Counted from the stretch's first letter, positions 41,789 through 51,299 are shown. The stretch is DNA of 64,000 nt from Capnocytophaga sp. ARDL2 (GCF_041530365.1 NZ_CP168034.1:1240001-1304000), one strand, 5' to 3'. Notes: generated by a model from the sequence alone, not told the origin. A program made the numbers and translations.

Positions 41789-42016
41789 ATGAGCTCCACT
41801 ACAAATAAATTAAAAATTACCAAAGGATTACGCACAGTAGCCATTGGAATTTTATGTATGTTTATAGGACCAATAGTATTAAATTCGGCATTTAAAAACG
41901 AACAACATCCTCTGTATTATCCTGTGATGATTATTGCAATAGGAATATGTTTAACGGCTATGTGGTTGTTTTTTAAAGGAATAAAAACTATGGTCAGTGG
42001 ATTGTTTAATGAATAG
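41789..42016 (+). CDS. Small two-helix membrane protein (DUF6095-like)
   Basis: The 75-residue protein has two hydrophobic helices (VAIGILCMFIGPIVLNSAF and YPVMIIAIGICLTAMWLFF) with short charged ends. It resembles small Flavobacteriaceae proteins filed as DUF6095, by memory only. Role unknown. It precedes a lipoprotein gene by 60 bases on the same strand. Confidence 0.7.
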   Translation: MSSTTNKLKITKGLRTVAIGILCMFIGPIVLNSAFKNEQHPLYYPVMIIAIGICLTAMWLFFKGIKTMVSGLFNE

Positions 42017-42075
42017 GGACTGGTGGATAGTGAATGGATTTAGCTTTTTGTCTAAAAAAATAAACAGATAAAGAA

Positions 42076-42444
42076 ATGAAATATTTAGGATTAACAATTA
42101 TCATGTTTTCTATGGTTTCGTGTTTTCAACCACAGAGAAATTGTAAAGATTATGAAACCGGAATTTTTGTGTTTGAACAAGAAATTGATGGCAAAAAACA
42201 TCAAACGGTTTTTACTCGTACTGAAGAATATCAGATAGAAACTTATCAAGGAAAAACAGACACGGCAAAAGTGCGTTGGATCAATGATTGTGAATTTGTC
42301 TTAGAGCGAATCAATCCCAAAAATCGCACAGAAGAAAAGCCAATTCACATAAAAATTTTAACTACAGATGAAAACAGCTATACCTTTGAATACAATCTTG
42401 TTGGAAACAATCAAAAACAAAGAGGTGTAGCCAAAAAACAATAA
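42076..42444 (+). CDS. Small lipoprotein
   Basis: The 122-residue protein has a lipoprotein signal (MKYLGLTIIMFSMVSC, Cys16). The mature part is a small beta domain with a conserved look (CKDYETGIFVFEQEIDGKKH, VRWINDCEFVLERINP). Homologues in Flavobacteria are often mislabelled as DNA topoisomerase IV; nothing here supports that activity. It ends 14 bases before terC. Confidence 0.75.
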   Translation: MKYLGLTIIMFSMVSCFQPQRNCKDYETGIFVFEQEIDGKKHQTVFTRTEEYQIETYQGKTDTAKVRWINDCEFVLERINPKNRTEEKPIHIKILTTDENSYTFEYNLVGNNQKQRGVAKKQ

Positions 42445-42458
42445 ATTTTTACTAAAAA

Positions 42459-43268
42459 ATGGAACTATTATTTAGCACCGATGCAATTATTGCATTTTTG
42501 ACCTTGACATTTTTAGAAATTGTATTAGGTATTGACAATGTGATTTTTATCTCTATTGTTACAGGAAAATTACCCGAAGAAAAACGAAAAAAAGCTACTC
42601 AAATAGGGTTGTTTTTGGCTATGTTTTTACGCATAGCTTTGTTGTTTGCCATTACATGGCTTACTAAAATGAAAGCTGCTTTGTTTAGCATTGATTGGGG
42701 ATGGTTTCAAGCACAAATTAACGGTCAAGCATTGATTTTATTAGGAGGAGGAATTTTCTTGATATATAAATCTACTAAGGAAATACACGAAAAAGTAAAT
42801 CACATTGAACATGGGGAAATTAACAAGGAACAAGTAGTGAAAAAATCCATTTCCTTTTCATCAGTTATTACTCAAATATTGATGATTGATTTGATTTTTT
42901 CTGTGGACAGTATTCTTACCGCAGTTGGGATGACCAACGGATTGTATCCAGCAGAAGCAGAGTTGTTGGGACAAAGACCAGAGTTGTTTATCATGGTTGC
43001 AGGAGTAATTGTATCAGTAGGAGTAATGTTGATGTTTGCTGTACCTGTAGGAAAATTTGTCAATCGCAATCCATCGATCCAGATTTTAGCATTGTCTTTC
43101 TTGATTTTGATCGGATTTATGCTCACTACAGAGGCGATGCATTTATCTCACGCCTTGTTGTTTGATCAAGAAATAGGGGCAGTACCGAAAGGATATTTGT
43201 ATTTTGCTATTGCGTTTTCATTGGCTGTAGAGTTTTTGAATATGCGTATGCGAAAAAAATCAGTATAA
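42459..43268 (+). CDS. TerC-family membrane protein
   Basis: The 269-residue integral membrane protein has the TerC signature FLEIVLGIDNVIFISIV and IDLIFSVDSILTAVGMTNG, with about seven helices. Family members include tellurite-resistance TerC and the Alx-type manganese transporters; the sequence alone does not say which. The acidic residues in the two signature helices are intact. Confidence 0.9.
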   Translation: MELLFSTDAIIAFLTLTFLEIVLGIDNVIFISIVTGKLPEEKRKKATQIGLFLAMFLRIALLFAITWLTKMKAALFSIDWGWFQAQINGQALILLGGGIFLIYKSTKEIHEKVNHIEHGEINKEQVVKKSISFSSVITQILMIDLIFSVDSILTAVGMTNGLYPAEAELLGQRPELFIMVAGVIVSVGVMLMFAVPVGKFVNRNPSIQILALSFLILIGFMLTTEAMHLSHALLFDQEIGAVPKGYLYFAIAFSLAVEFLNMRMRKKSV

Positions 43269-43283
43269 TATTCAAACAATAAA

Positions 43284-43313
43284 TTGTTTCATAAGAAAAT
43301 ATGTGTATCTTTG
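43284..43313 (+). promoter_or_regulatory. Promoter of rpsO
   Basis: TTG (43284-43286), exactly 19 bases, TATCTTTG (43306-43313). The transcript would have a leader of about 50 bases before rpsO, long enough for the usual autoregulation by S15, though no specific fold was worked out. Confidence 0.75.
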
Positions 43314-43368
43314 CACTCGAATTTTTCAATTCAAACATTACATAATAATCATTTTAAACAATATTGGC

Positions 43369-43638
43369 ATGTATTTAACTAAAGAAATCAAAGAAGAAAT
43401 CTTCGCAAAACACGGTGGAGATGCAAAAAACACAGGTTCTACAGAAGGACAAATCGCATTATTCACTTTTAGAATCTCTCACCTTACTGAGCACTTGAAA
43501 AAAAATCGTCACGATTACAACACAGAGCGTTCATTGGTATTGTTGGTAGGTAAAAGAAGAAGACTTTTAGATTACTTAAAGAAAAAAGATATTAACAAAT
43601 ATCGTGAATTGATCAAAGAATTGAATATTAGAAAATAA
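43369..43638 (+). CDS. rpsO: 30S ribosomal protein S15
   Basis: From the ATG at 43369 the protein has 89 residues, the standard length: MYLTKEIKEEIFAKHGGDAK, NTGSTEGQIALFTFRISHLT and LVGKRRRLLDYLKKKDINKY. It binds 16S rRNA early in small-subunit assembly. As in many bacteria it precedes pnp, but here a terminator and about 350 bases separate them. Confidence 0.97.
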   Translation: MYLTKEIKEEIFAKHGGDAKNTGSTEGQIALFTFRISHLTEHLKKNRHDYNTERSLVLLVGKRRRLLDYLKKKDINKYRELIKELNIRK

Positions 43639-43653
43639 TCAATTTTACAACAC

Positions 43654-43692
43654 AAAGAGGCTGTCCAATTCTTTTTGGACACCTCTTTTTTT
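43654..43692 (+). terminator. Terminator of rpsO
   Basis: AAAGAGG and TGTCC pair with GGACA and CCTCTTT in a long hairpin with one mismatch, followed by a T run. Confidence 0.85.
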
Positions 43693-43992
43693 GTCCTGAA
43701 AATTTTCAAAAAGATAAAATTTTGTTATCTCTCGCAGATTACACAGATTTTTTGTAGTCGTTAAAAAATCAACTAAATATCGATTAAACCATCGGTTTAA
43801 AGCAGATTTTTTTTTGATATATAAAAAAAATCGGCGGAAATCAAAATTAGGTATTGATATATAAATATATCTATTCAAATCAGCGTGAAACATATTATTT
43901 TTTTTAAGATAAGGACTGAAAAGTTTTTTATTGGGTTTACTACAAAACAACAACAACACACACTTTCATTATTCATTTAAAAACACAAAAAA
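43693..43992. repeat. Intergenic region before pnp with degenerate repeat
   Basis: No gene is seen. Repeat pieces include GCAGATTACACAGATTTTTT, CGATTAAACCATCGGTTTAA (also near 53730) and AATCAGCGTGAAACAT. A long A/T-rich stretch precedes the pnp ATG. Confidence 0.55.
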
Positions 43993-46133
43993 ATGATTCC
44001 AAAAGTAACCCAAGAAACAATTTCATTAGGAGACGGAAGAAGTATCCTAATCGAAACAGGAAAATTGGCTAAACAAGCCGACGGATCAGTAGTAGTACGT
44101 ATGGGAGATTGTATGCTATTGGCAACTGCTGTATCTGCAAAAACTGCAAATCCAGGGGTGGATTTTTTACCTTTGACGGTAGATTATCGTGAAAAATTTG
44201 CTGCCGCTGGTAGATTCCCAGGTGGATTCTTCAAAAGAGAAGCAAGACCAAGCGACCAAGAGGTATTGACCATGCGTTTGGTAGATCGTTGTTTGCGTCC
44301 TTTATTTCCAGATGATTATCACGCCGAAACTCAAATCATGATTCAATTGATGTCTCATGACGAAAATGTAATGCCTGATGCTTTGGCAGGATTGGCAGCA
44401 TCTGCTGCATTGGCTGTTTCGGATATTCCTTTCTACAACTTGATTTCTGAAGTTCGAGTAGGTCGTGTAAACGGTGAGTTGATTATCAACCCTACAAAAG
44501 CTCAATTGGAAGAGTCTGACATCGATATGATGATTGGTGCTTCTAAAGATTCGGTTTGTATGGTAGAGGGAGAGATGAAAGAAATCTCTGAAAAAGAAAT
44601 GGTGGACGCTATCAAATTTGCTCATAATGCCATCATCGAACAAATCGAAGCTCAAGAGCGTTTGAGAGCTCAATTAAACCTTGAGTACAGAACTTACGAG
44701 CCAGAGGAAAACGATGACGAATTGAAATCTAAAGTTCACGCATTTGCTTATGATAAAATGTATGCAATCGCTTCAGAAGCTAGTGCAAAAAGCGAACGAA
44801 GTGAGAAATTTGCACTAATCAAAGAAGAATTTTTAGCTCAATATTTAGAAGAAGAATTGACCGACGAATTGACGGTTTTGATTGACAAATACATTTCAAA
44901 AACTCAAAAAGAAGCCGTAAGAAATTTGATTCTCGACCAAGGATTGCGTTTGGATGGTAGAAAAACGACAGAAATCCGTCCTATTTGGAGCGAAATCGAT
45001 TATTTGCCATCAACTCACGGTTCGTCTATCTTTACAAGAGGGGAAACTCAAGCATTGGCTACAGTAACTTTGGGAACTTCGAGAGAGGCAAATGTTATCG
45101 ACCTGCCAAGCGAACAAGGTGAGGAAAGATTTTACTTGCACTACAACTTCCCTCCATTCTCTACAGGTGAAGCAAAACCTTTGAGAGGAACTTCGAGAAG
45201 AGAAGTAGGACATGGAAACTTCGCCAAAGAGCATTGAAAAATATGATTCCAGCAAATTGTCCATATACAATTCGTTTGGTATCAGAAGTATTAGAATCAA
45301 ACGGTTCGTCTTCTATGGCAACAGTATGTGCAGGTACTTTGGCATTGATGGATGCAGGTATCCAAATCGAAAAACCAGTTTCTGGTATTGCCATGGGATT
45401 GATTTCTGATGCAAAAACTGGTAGATGGGCGGTATTGTCTGACATTTTGGGAGACGAAGACCACTTGGGAGACATGGATTTTAAAGTTACAGGTACAAAA
45501 GATGGTATTACGGCTTGTCAGATGGACATCAAAATCGAAGGATTGGCTTACGAAATTATGGAGCAAGCGTTGAAACAAGCTCACGAAGGTCGTATGCACA
45601 TTTTAGGAAAAATCACTGAAACAATCGATACTCCTAAGGCAACTGTAAAAGCTCACGCACCTAAAATCATTAAAATTCAAATTCCTAAAGATTTCATCGG
45701 AGCAGTTATCGGACCGGCTGGAAAGAATATTCAAGCATTACAGCAAGATACTGAAACTACGATTGTTATCACAGAAGAAGGAGATTTTGGAAACATCGAA
45801 ATCTTGGGTACAAACCAAGACGGTATGGACAAAGCAATTGCTGCTATCCAAGCACAAACATTTACTCCAGTAGAAGGCGAAGTTTACAAAGTAAAAGTAA
45901 CGCGTATGTTGGAATTTGGTGCAGTAGTAGAATTTGTACCAGGAAAAGATTCGTTGTTGCATGTATCTGAATTTGATTGGAAACGTATCGAAAATCCTTC
46001 GGATGTATTGAAAGAAGGAGACGAATTGGAAGTAAAATATATGGGATTAGACCCTAAAACAAAGAAACCAAAAGTTTCGAGAAAAGCTTTATTACCTCGT
46101 CCTCCAAAACCAGAAGGAAAAGATAAAAAGTAA
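43993..46133 (+). pseudogene. pnp: Polyribonucleotide nucleotidyltransferase, split by a one-base deletion
   Basis: Two frames make up one PNPase. The first (43993-45237, 414 residues) holds the first RNase PH domain ([20 protein letters not shown]) and part of the second ([19 protein letters not shown]). It stops at GHGNFAKEH. The second frame continues from the expected position ([20 protein letters not shown]) to the KH domain ([20 protein letters not shown]) and S1 domain, ending 46133. Restoring one A in the run at 45226-45228 gives [15 protein letters not shown] and a normal protein of 713 residues. Either a sequencing error or a broken gene. PNPase degrades RNA from the 3' end. Confidence 0.93.
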
Positions 46134-46136
46134 TAG

Positions 46137-46166
46137 AAAAAGCCCATCGTAATGATGGGCCTTTTT
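46137..46166. terminator. Bidirectional terminator between pnp and murU-like gene
   Basis: AAAGCCCATC and GATGGGCCTTT form the stem with a GTAAT loop. T runs on both strands allow it to end both converging transcripts. Confidence 0.85.
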
Positions 46167-46167
46167 A

Positions 46168-46881
46168 TTATATGAAAAATGTTTCTGCTACTTTAATATT
46201 TTCTGGTTTTCCTACGTCAATCAATTGTGCTTTGTGGAGAAAACCGTGAATATTTTTACTTTTCATTTGGTTTAAATATTCCTCGATGATTGAAAATTTT
46301 CCTTTATGAGTAAAGTTTTTTATAAATTCTGTACGAATACAATGAATACCACTAAACGCATATTCCGACAAATTTTCTGATTTATTTCCTAAAATTATTT
46401 CTCCTGTTGAAAGATTTTTCCATCCGTTTAATTGGAAATTTTCATCAAACAACAACTTACGCGAACTATCCCTATCAGAAATAGCCATCGTTGCATAATG
46501 ATCATTTTTTATATGTGCGTCAATCAATTCCATAATATTTAAATTTGTCAAAATATCGGCATTTATTATCAAAAGATGTTCGTCGTTTTCGAACATGTGT
46601 AACGCATAAAGCAACGCACCACCGGTTTCTAACAATTCTGCTCTTTCATCAGAAACTTGAATATTTACACCAAAATTTTGATTTTCGGTTAAAAAATCGA
46701 TGATTTGCTCACCAAAATGGTGAATGTTTATAATAAAATCCTTGATTCCAAAAGATTTTAAATAATGGATATTTCGCTCCAAAAGAGTTTTTCCATTGAC
46801 TTGAGCCAACGCCTTTGGATGTGAATATGTAAAAGGTTTTAGTCGTGTACCTTTTCCTGCTGCGAATATAAATGCTTTCAT
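46168..46881 (-). CDS. Sugar-1-phosphate nucleotidyltransferase, MurU-like
   Basis: The 237-residue protein has the nucleotidyltransferase start MKAFIFAAGKGTRLKPFTYS (GxGxRxxP signature, with Lys) and ETGGALLYALHMFENDEHLL (ETGG). Size and pattern match MurU, which converts MurNAc-1-phosphate to UDP-MurNAc in cell-wall recycling. The neighbouring kinase resembles AmgK, the enzyme before it in that route. Other sugar-1-phosphates are possible. The first base of the RapZ-like gene's stop is 1 base away. Confidence 0.85.
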   Translation of the reverse strand: MKAFIFAAGKGTRLKPFTYSHPKALAQVNGKTLLERNIHYLKSFGIKDFIINIHHFGEQIIDFLTENQNFGVNIQVSDERAELLETGGALLYALHMFENDEHLLIINADILTNLNIMELIDAHIKNDHYATMAISDRDSSRKLLFDENFQLNGWKNLSTGEIILGNKSENLSEYAFSGIHCIRTEFIKNFTHKGKFSIIEEYLNQMKSKNIHGFLHKAQLIDVGKPENIKVAETFFI

Positions 46882-46882
46882 A

Positions 46883-47284
46883 TCAATTCAACTGCGGTTG
46901 TTCGTCGTGAGTAACATTTACCGTAATATTTGGGTATTTTTTACGCAAAATTTTAGCAATGGTTTCAGCCGAATACACCGAGCGATGTTGTCCGCCTGTA
47001 CACCCAAAATTGATTTGTAGATTTTCAAATCCTCTTGAGATGTAATCGTCAATGGTAATAGTTACAACTTGCAAAACACCTTCAAGAAATTTTGCAATTT
47101 TGGTTTGTGTTTCCAAAAAGTCAATAACCGCTTGATCTTTGCCAGTCAAAGACTTGTATTCTTTAAATCTACCTGGGTTTAAAATTCCACGGCAATCAAA
47201 ACAAAAGCCACCGCCGTTACCTGTTGCATCTGCTGGATACCCTTTTTTTTTGTACGAAAAACTGTGAATGTCTATTTGTAACAT
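46883..47284 (-). CDS. RapZ C-terminal-domain protein
   Basis: The 133-residue protein equals only the C-terminal half of RapZ: DIHSFSYKKKGYPADATGNG, FCFDCRGILNPGRFKEYKSL and INFGCTGGQHRSVYSAETIA. The N-terminal P-loop kinase half is missing. In E. coli, RapZ binds glucosamine-6-phosphate via this domain and controls amino-sugar synthesis. Its place between the AmgK-like and MurU-like genes fits a role in amino-sugar sensing, which is inference. Confidence 0.88.
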   Translation of the reverse strand: MLQIDIHSFSYKKKGYPADATGNGGGFCFDCRGILNPGRFKEYKSLTGKDQAVIDFLETQTKIAKFLEGVLQVVTITIDDYISRGFENLQINFGCTGGQHRSVYSAETIAKILRKKYPNITVNVTHDEQPQLN

Positions 47285-47294
47285 ACTCTTTATT

Positions 47295-48269
47295 TTATTT
47301 CAACTTTTCAATAATCGTTTTCAACTCCGTAAACCTTTCCATTTCCTTCCATTCTTGAATGGTTTGTTGTAAATTTTCTATTCCTTGCGGAATACTTTGT
47401 ATAAAATGTTCTTTTCTCTGAATCAATCCCCGAAAACCATAGGCTCCTAGCACTTGTAAATTTCGCATCAATCGCAAGGGTAAAATAGAATCACGCAATT
47501 GTTTTTGAACATTTATATCTTGGTGCAATTGAATGTAAGATTCCAACATTTTTGCTTTAAATACTTCCGAAAAATTGGCTTTTGCCTGATTCAAAAACGA
47601 AATGACATCGTACATCAATGGACCTTGCATGGCACTTTGATAATCGATAAAATACACCTCTTCATTATTGACCATAATGTTTCTCGATTGAAAATCTCTC
47701 AACATCAATCCTTTGGGAGAAATATTTTCGATGAGTTGAACAATTTCGTGAAATTCTTCAATCAATTTTTGTTTGTTGTAACTGATTTCCAATACATCTA
47801 CAAACATAAATTTGAAATAAAACAAATCGTGCAAAATAGGAATGTGATTGTAAGCTCGGTATTCAAATGTGCGTGAAAAATCAATTTTGCCTTGAGTTTT
47901 AGACTGTAAATCAATGAGTTTAAATAGAGTTTTTTCAACTAAATATTCAACATTAGAATCTTTTTCGCTGATTAATTGAGAAAGCGTTTTTTCCCCTAAA
48001 TATTCTTGAATATAACTTTTTTTATCCTCCGAAATTTTAAAAATTTTTGGTGTATTGAGTTTTAAATTTGAAAAAACATCTGAAAAATAGAAAAAACTTT
48101 CATTTTCAGATACATTTTCATTTTCAGTCAAAACATATTTTTGACCATTTGCCTTAAAAATAAAATTTCTTCGTTCCGACCCACTGGCAGGTAACTCTAC
48201 AAAATCTTCGATAGGTTGATTTTTTAAAAAACTTTTAATAAATGTTTGGTTTGAATGCACAATTGACAT
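47295..48269 (-). CDS. Phosphotransferase-family sugar kinase, AmgK-like
   Basis: The 324-residue protein is an APH-type kinase: ASGSERRNFIFKANGQKYVL (nucleotide loop), PKGLMLRDFQSRNIMVNNEE (HxD-like loop with RDFQSRN) and VYFIDYQSAMQGPLMYDVIS (DYQ metal site). AmgK phosphorylates MurNAc and GlcNAc at C1. The gene order kinase, RapZ-C, nucleotidyltransferase supports the anomeric MurNAc salvage path. Confidence 0.85.
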   Translation of the reverse strand: MSIVHSNQTFIKSFLKNQPIEDFVELPASGSERRNFIFKANGQKYVLTENENVSENESFFYFSDVFSNLKLNTPKIFKISEDKKSYIQEYLGEKTLSQLISEKDSNVEYLVEKTLFKLIDLQSKTQGKIDFSRTFEYRAYNHIPILHDLFYFKFMFVDVLEISYNKQKLIEEFHEIVQLIENISPKGLMLRDFQSRNIMVNNEEVYFIDYQSAMQGPLMYDVISFLNQAKANFSEVFKAKMLESYIQLHQDINVQKQLRDSILPLRLMRNLQVLGAYGFRGLIQRKEHFIQSIPQGIENLQQTIQEWKEMERFTELKTIIEKLK

Positions 48270-48404
48270 TTTTTATAACGAATGTAAAGATAAAAAAGTA
48301 TTAAATAAAAAGATAATAAAAACGGATAAATTATTTCGTTAAAATAAATATTTTCACTAATTTTGAAATCAAATTAAAATAAACTTTTTTATTAAAATAA
48401 AAAT

Positions 48405-49505
48405 ATGACAGTAAATAGTTATTCTCCAGAAGAATTGAAAAAAGTAGATCCAGTTTTTGGACAAATTTCTTTCGACGGACATGAGCAAATCGTATTTTGC
48501 CATTGTAAAGACTCAGGATTAAAAGCAATCATTGGTATTCATAACACAGTATTAGGTCCAGCATTGGGCGGAACGCGTATGTGGAATTATACTTCAGAAT
48601 GGGAAGCATTGAACGATGTTTTGCGTTTGTCAAGAGGTATGACCTATAAATCTGCTATTTCTGGTTTGGATTTAGGAGGTGGTAAAGCGGTAATCATCGG
48701 AGATTCTAAAAAAGATAAAACGCCAGAATTAATCAAAGCATTTGCTCACTATGTACACTCTTTGAGCGGAAGATATATCACTGCTGAGGATGTAGGTACT
48801 ACTACACCAGATATGGATTTGATCCATACCATCACTCCGCATGTAACGGGTATTTCTGAAAGCCTTGGAGGTTCTGGAAATCCATCACCTGTAACGGCTT
48901 ATGGTGTATTTGTAGGTTTGAAAGCGGCTGCAAAATTCCAATTTGGTACAGATGATTTGGCAGGAAAGAAAATCTTTGTTCAAGGAGTAGGAAATGTAGG
49001 TGAAACTTTGGTAAAACACTTGTCAGAAGCAGGTGCAGACATCACAATTACAGATATTACAAGAGAAAGAGTAGAAGAAATCGCTAAAAAATACAATACA
49101 AAAATCTACGAAGGAAACGATTTGTATGCTGAAGAAATGGACATATACGCTCCTTGTGCTTTGGGTGCTACTGTAAATACAGAAACTATCCAAAAATTGA
49201 AAGCAAAAGTAATCGCAGGTGCTGCAAACAACCAGTTGGCTCAAGAGCAAATCCACGGAAAAATGTTGCAAGAAAAGGGAATTGTTTACGCTCCAGATTT
49301 CTTGATCAACGCAGGTGGTATCATCAATGTATTTGGAGAAATTGCAAAATACGACGCTCAAGAGGCATTGAGACGCACTGAAAATATCTACAACACTACT
49401 TTGGATATTTTAAATAGAGCTAAAGAACATAACATTACTACGCATCAAGCAGCTATGGCAATGGCTGAAGAGCGTATCGAAAGAAAGAAAAACGAGCAAA
49501 AATAA
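48405..49505 (+). CDS. ldh: Glu/Leu/Phe/Val dehydrogenase, probably leucine dehydrogenase
   Basis: The 366-residue enzyme deaminates branched-chain amino acids with NAD. GLDLGGGKAVIIGD and GRYITAEDVGTTTPDMDLIH mark the catalytic domain, and FVQGVGNVGETLVKHLSEAG the NAD-binding domain. The length and the LGGTRMWNY segment match leucine dehydrogenases of Bacteroidota better than glutamate dehydrogenase. Valine dehydrogenase cannot be excluded. Confidence 0.9.
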   Translation: MTVNSYSPEELKKVDPVFGQISFDGHEQIVFCHCKDSGLKAIIGIHNTVLGPALGGTRMWNYTSEWEALNDVLRLSRGMTYKSAISGLDLGGGKAVIIGDSKKDKTPELIKAFAHYVHSLSGRYITAEDVGTTTPDMDLIHTITPHVTGISESLGGSGNPSPVTAYGVFVGLKAAAKFQFGTDDLAGKKIFVQGVGNVGETLVKHLSEAGADITITDITRERVEEIAKKYNTKIYEGNDLYAEEMDIYAPCALGATVNTETIQKLKAKVIAGAANNQLAQEQIHGKMLQEKGIVYAPDFLINAGGIINVFGEIAKYDAQEALRRTENIYNTTLDILNRAKEHNITTHQAAMAMAEERIERKKNEQK

Positions 49506-49508
49506 TTA

Positions 49509-49537
49509 TTGCTTCATTTGTTTTTTTCATATATTTG
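49509..49537 (+). promoter_or_regulatory. Promoter before nusB
   Basis: TTG (49509-49511), 18 bases, TATATTTG (49530-49537) fits the consensus. It lies directly in front of a hairpin with T run (49538-49574) and upstream of nusB. Confidence 0.5.
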
Positions 49538-49574
49538 CAAACGATAATCCAAATGGGTTATCGTTTGTTTTTTT
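49538..49574 (+). terminator. Hairpin terminator or attenuator behind ldh
   Basis: CAAACGATAA and TTATCGTTTG form a stem of about 13 bases with one mismatch, followed by a T run. It ends ldh transcription, but it also sits at the very start of any transcript from the promoter just upstream. Confidence 0.75.
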
Positions 49575-49615
49575 ATATTTAAATATTATTCACACTACAT
49601 TAAGTTCTTAGTCCT

Positions 49616-50560
49616 ATGCTAAACAGAAGACACATCAGAGTAAAGGTCATGCAAAATCTTTACGCGATTAAAAAATTAAACACTGACGCCATCGATGTAC
49701 AAGAAAAATTCTTGGTACAAAGTATGGAAAATACTAAAAAATTGTATCTCTTGATGCTTTCTGCATTGATAGAAATTCAAAAGAAAGAATTGGAATACTT
49801 GGAAGTATCTTCTCAAAAGCATTTGGCTACTCCTGAAGAAAAAAATCCAAATAAAAAATTTGTCAATAACGCTGTTTTACAAATACTTGTAAACTCTGAT
49901 TCTTTGAATAATAATATTGAAGAAAACGGAATTGATGCATTTAAAATTCACGAAAACTATATTACGTATTTGAGAAAACAAATCAAAAATTCGGATTTGT
50001 ACAAACATTATATGCGAAATAATAAAAATGATTTTTCTGAAGATCAGGATTTTATTATCAATTTATACAAAGAAATCATTGCTCCTGACGAGAAAATTTA
50101 TGAGTTTTTGGAAGATAGTAAGTTAACTTGGATCGATGACATTCCTATTGTAAACACTGCCATCGTAAAACAATTGGCTATTTTGAAACACGACAAAGAT
50201 TATTTCAAAGTTGCCAAAGTGTTTAAAGATGATGAAGACAAAGATTTTGGAAGACAATTGTTTAAAAAGACAATTTTGAATTATCCAGAGTTGAAAGCCT
50301 TGTATTTTACCAAAACCAATAACTGGGATATCGACCGCGTTGCAGAAATGGATCATATTTTAATGACTATGGCGATGTGTGAAATTACAAAATTTCCGTC
50401 TATACCTGTAAAAGTAACAATTAACGAATATTTAGAGATTGCTAAAGAATATTCTACACCAAAGAGTAGTATCTTTATCAATGGTATTTTGGATTCTACA
50501 GCCAATGAGTTGAGAGAACAAAATGCTTTTCAAAAAATAGGAAGAGGTTTAATGGAATAA
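49616..50560 (+). CDS. nusB: Transcription antitermination factor NusB (long form)
   Basis: The 314-residue protein has NusB features at both ends: NRRHIRVKVMQNLYAIKKLN and AEMDHILMTMAMCEITKFPS, with VKVTINEYLEIAKEYSTPKS and FINGILDSTANELREQNAFQ. Typical NusB has about 140 residues; Bacteroidota carry this longer form with an inserted middle region. It binds boxA RNA with S10 in rRNA antitermination. Followed by a DUF1573 lipoprotein gene after 12 bases and then yajC. Confidence 0.9.
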   Translation: MLNRRHIRVKVMQNLYAIKKLNTDAIDVQEKFLVQSMENTKKLYLLMLSALIEIQKKELEYLEVSSQKHLATPEEKNPNKKFVNNAVLQILVNSDSLNNNIEENGIDAFKIHENYITYLRKQIKNSDLYKHYMRNNKNDFSEDQDFIINLYKEIIAPDEKIYEFLEDSKLTWIDDIPIVNTAIVKQLAILKHDKDYFKVAKVFKDDEDKDFGRQLFKKTILNYPELKALYFTKTNNWDIDRVAEMDHILMTMAMCEITKFPSIPVKVTINEYLEIAKEYSTPKSSIFINGILDSTANELREQNAFQKIGRGLME

Positions 50561-50572
50561 AATAAAAAATAA

Positions 50573-51007
50573 ATGAAAAAAATAGTAATTTTAGTTTTGG
50601 CTTTGGCATCGTTTACTGCTTGTAAAAAAACAGAAGATGCATCTAAAAAAGTAAATGAAATTACAGTAGATGAAAATGCTACTGTTTCATCAGAAGATTT
50701 ACCTATAATTGAGTACGATACGGATACTCACGATTTTGGAGATTTGAAAAAAGGAGACAAAGCAACGCATGAATTTAAAATTAGCAATACAGGAAAAAGT
50801 GATTTGGTAATCATTAATGCAAGTGCGAGTTGTGGATGTACGGTTCCAGAAAAACCAACAGAACCTATCAAACCAGGGGAGTCTGCATCTATGAAAGTAG
50901 AGTTTTCGGCTACGGCAGCTGGTGTTCAAAGTAAAACGGTTAGTGTGGTGTCAAATGCATCAAACTCTATGACACAGCTGACAGTAAAAGCAAATGTAAC
51001 AGAATAA
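50573..51007 (+). CDS. DUF1573 lipoprotein
   Basis: The 144-residue protein has a lipoprotein signal (MKKIVILVLALASFTAC, Cys17) and a DUF1573 domain (THDFGDLKKGDKATHEFKIS, LVIINASASCGCTVPEKPTE). These are Ig-like beta domains common in Bacteroidota. Exact role unknown. It lies between nusB and yajC with short gaps, the usual order in this group. Confidence 0.9.
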   Translation: MKKIVILVLALASFTACKKTEDASKKVNEITVDENATVSSEDLPIIEYDTDTHDFGDLKKGDKATHEFKISNTGKSDLVIINASASCGCTVPEKPTEPIKPGESASMKVEFSATAAGVQSKTVSVVSNASNSMTQLTVKANVTE

Positions 51008-51020
51008 TAAATAGATAAAA

Positions 51021-51296
51021 ATGGAAAACATTCAACAATTTTTACCGATTCTTTTGATATTTGGTGTGATGTATTTTTTGATGATTCGCCCACAACAAAA
51101 GAGAATAAAAAAAGAAAAAGAATTTGAATCTTCATTAAAAGTAGGGGATAAGGTAATTACAAAGGCAGGTATTCACGGTCGCATTTCAGAAATCGGAGCT
51201 GATGAAACTGTAATTTTAGAAACTATGGCAGGAAAACTAAAAATGGAAAAAGCTGCAATTTCTTTAGAAATGTCTCAAAAAGTACAGAAAGTATAA
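51021..51296 (+). CDS. yajC: Preprotein translocase subunit YajC
   Basis: The 91-residue protein has one N-terminal helix (FLPILLIFGVMYFLMIRPQQ) followed by KRIKKEKEFESSLKVGDKVI and GIHGRISEIGADETVILETM, the standard YajC layout. It is an accessory part of the Sec translocase with SecDF. A terminator follows at once. Confidence 0.94.
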   Translation: MENIQQFLPILLIFGVMYFLMIRPQQKRIKKEKEFESSLKVGDKVITKAGIHGRISEIGADETVILETMAGKLKMEKAAISLEMSQKVQKV

Positions 51297-51299
51297 AAC

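Noticed and set aside
42076..42444. DNA topoisomerase IV, a label sometimes given to homologues
   Set aside because: The product is a 122-residue lipoprotein with none of the topoisomerase motifs.
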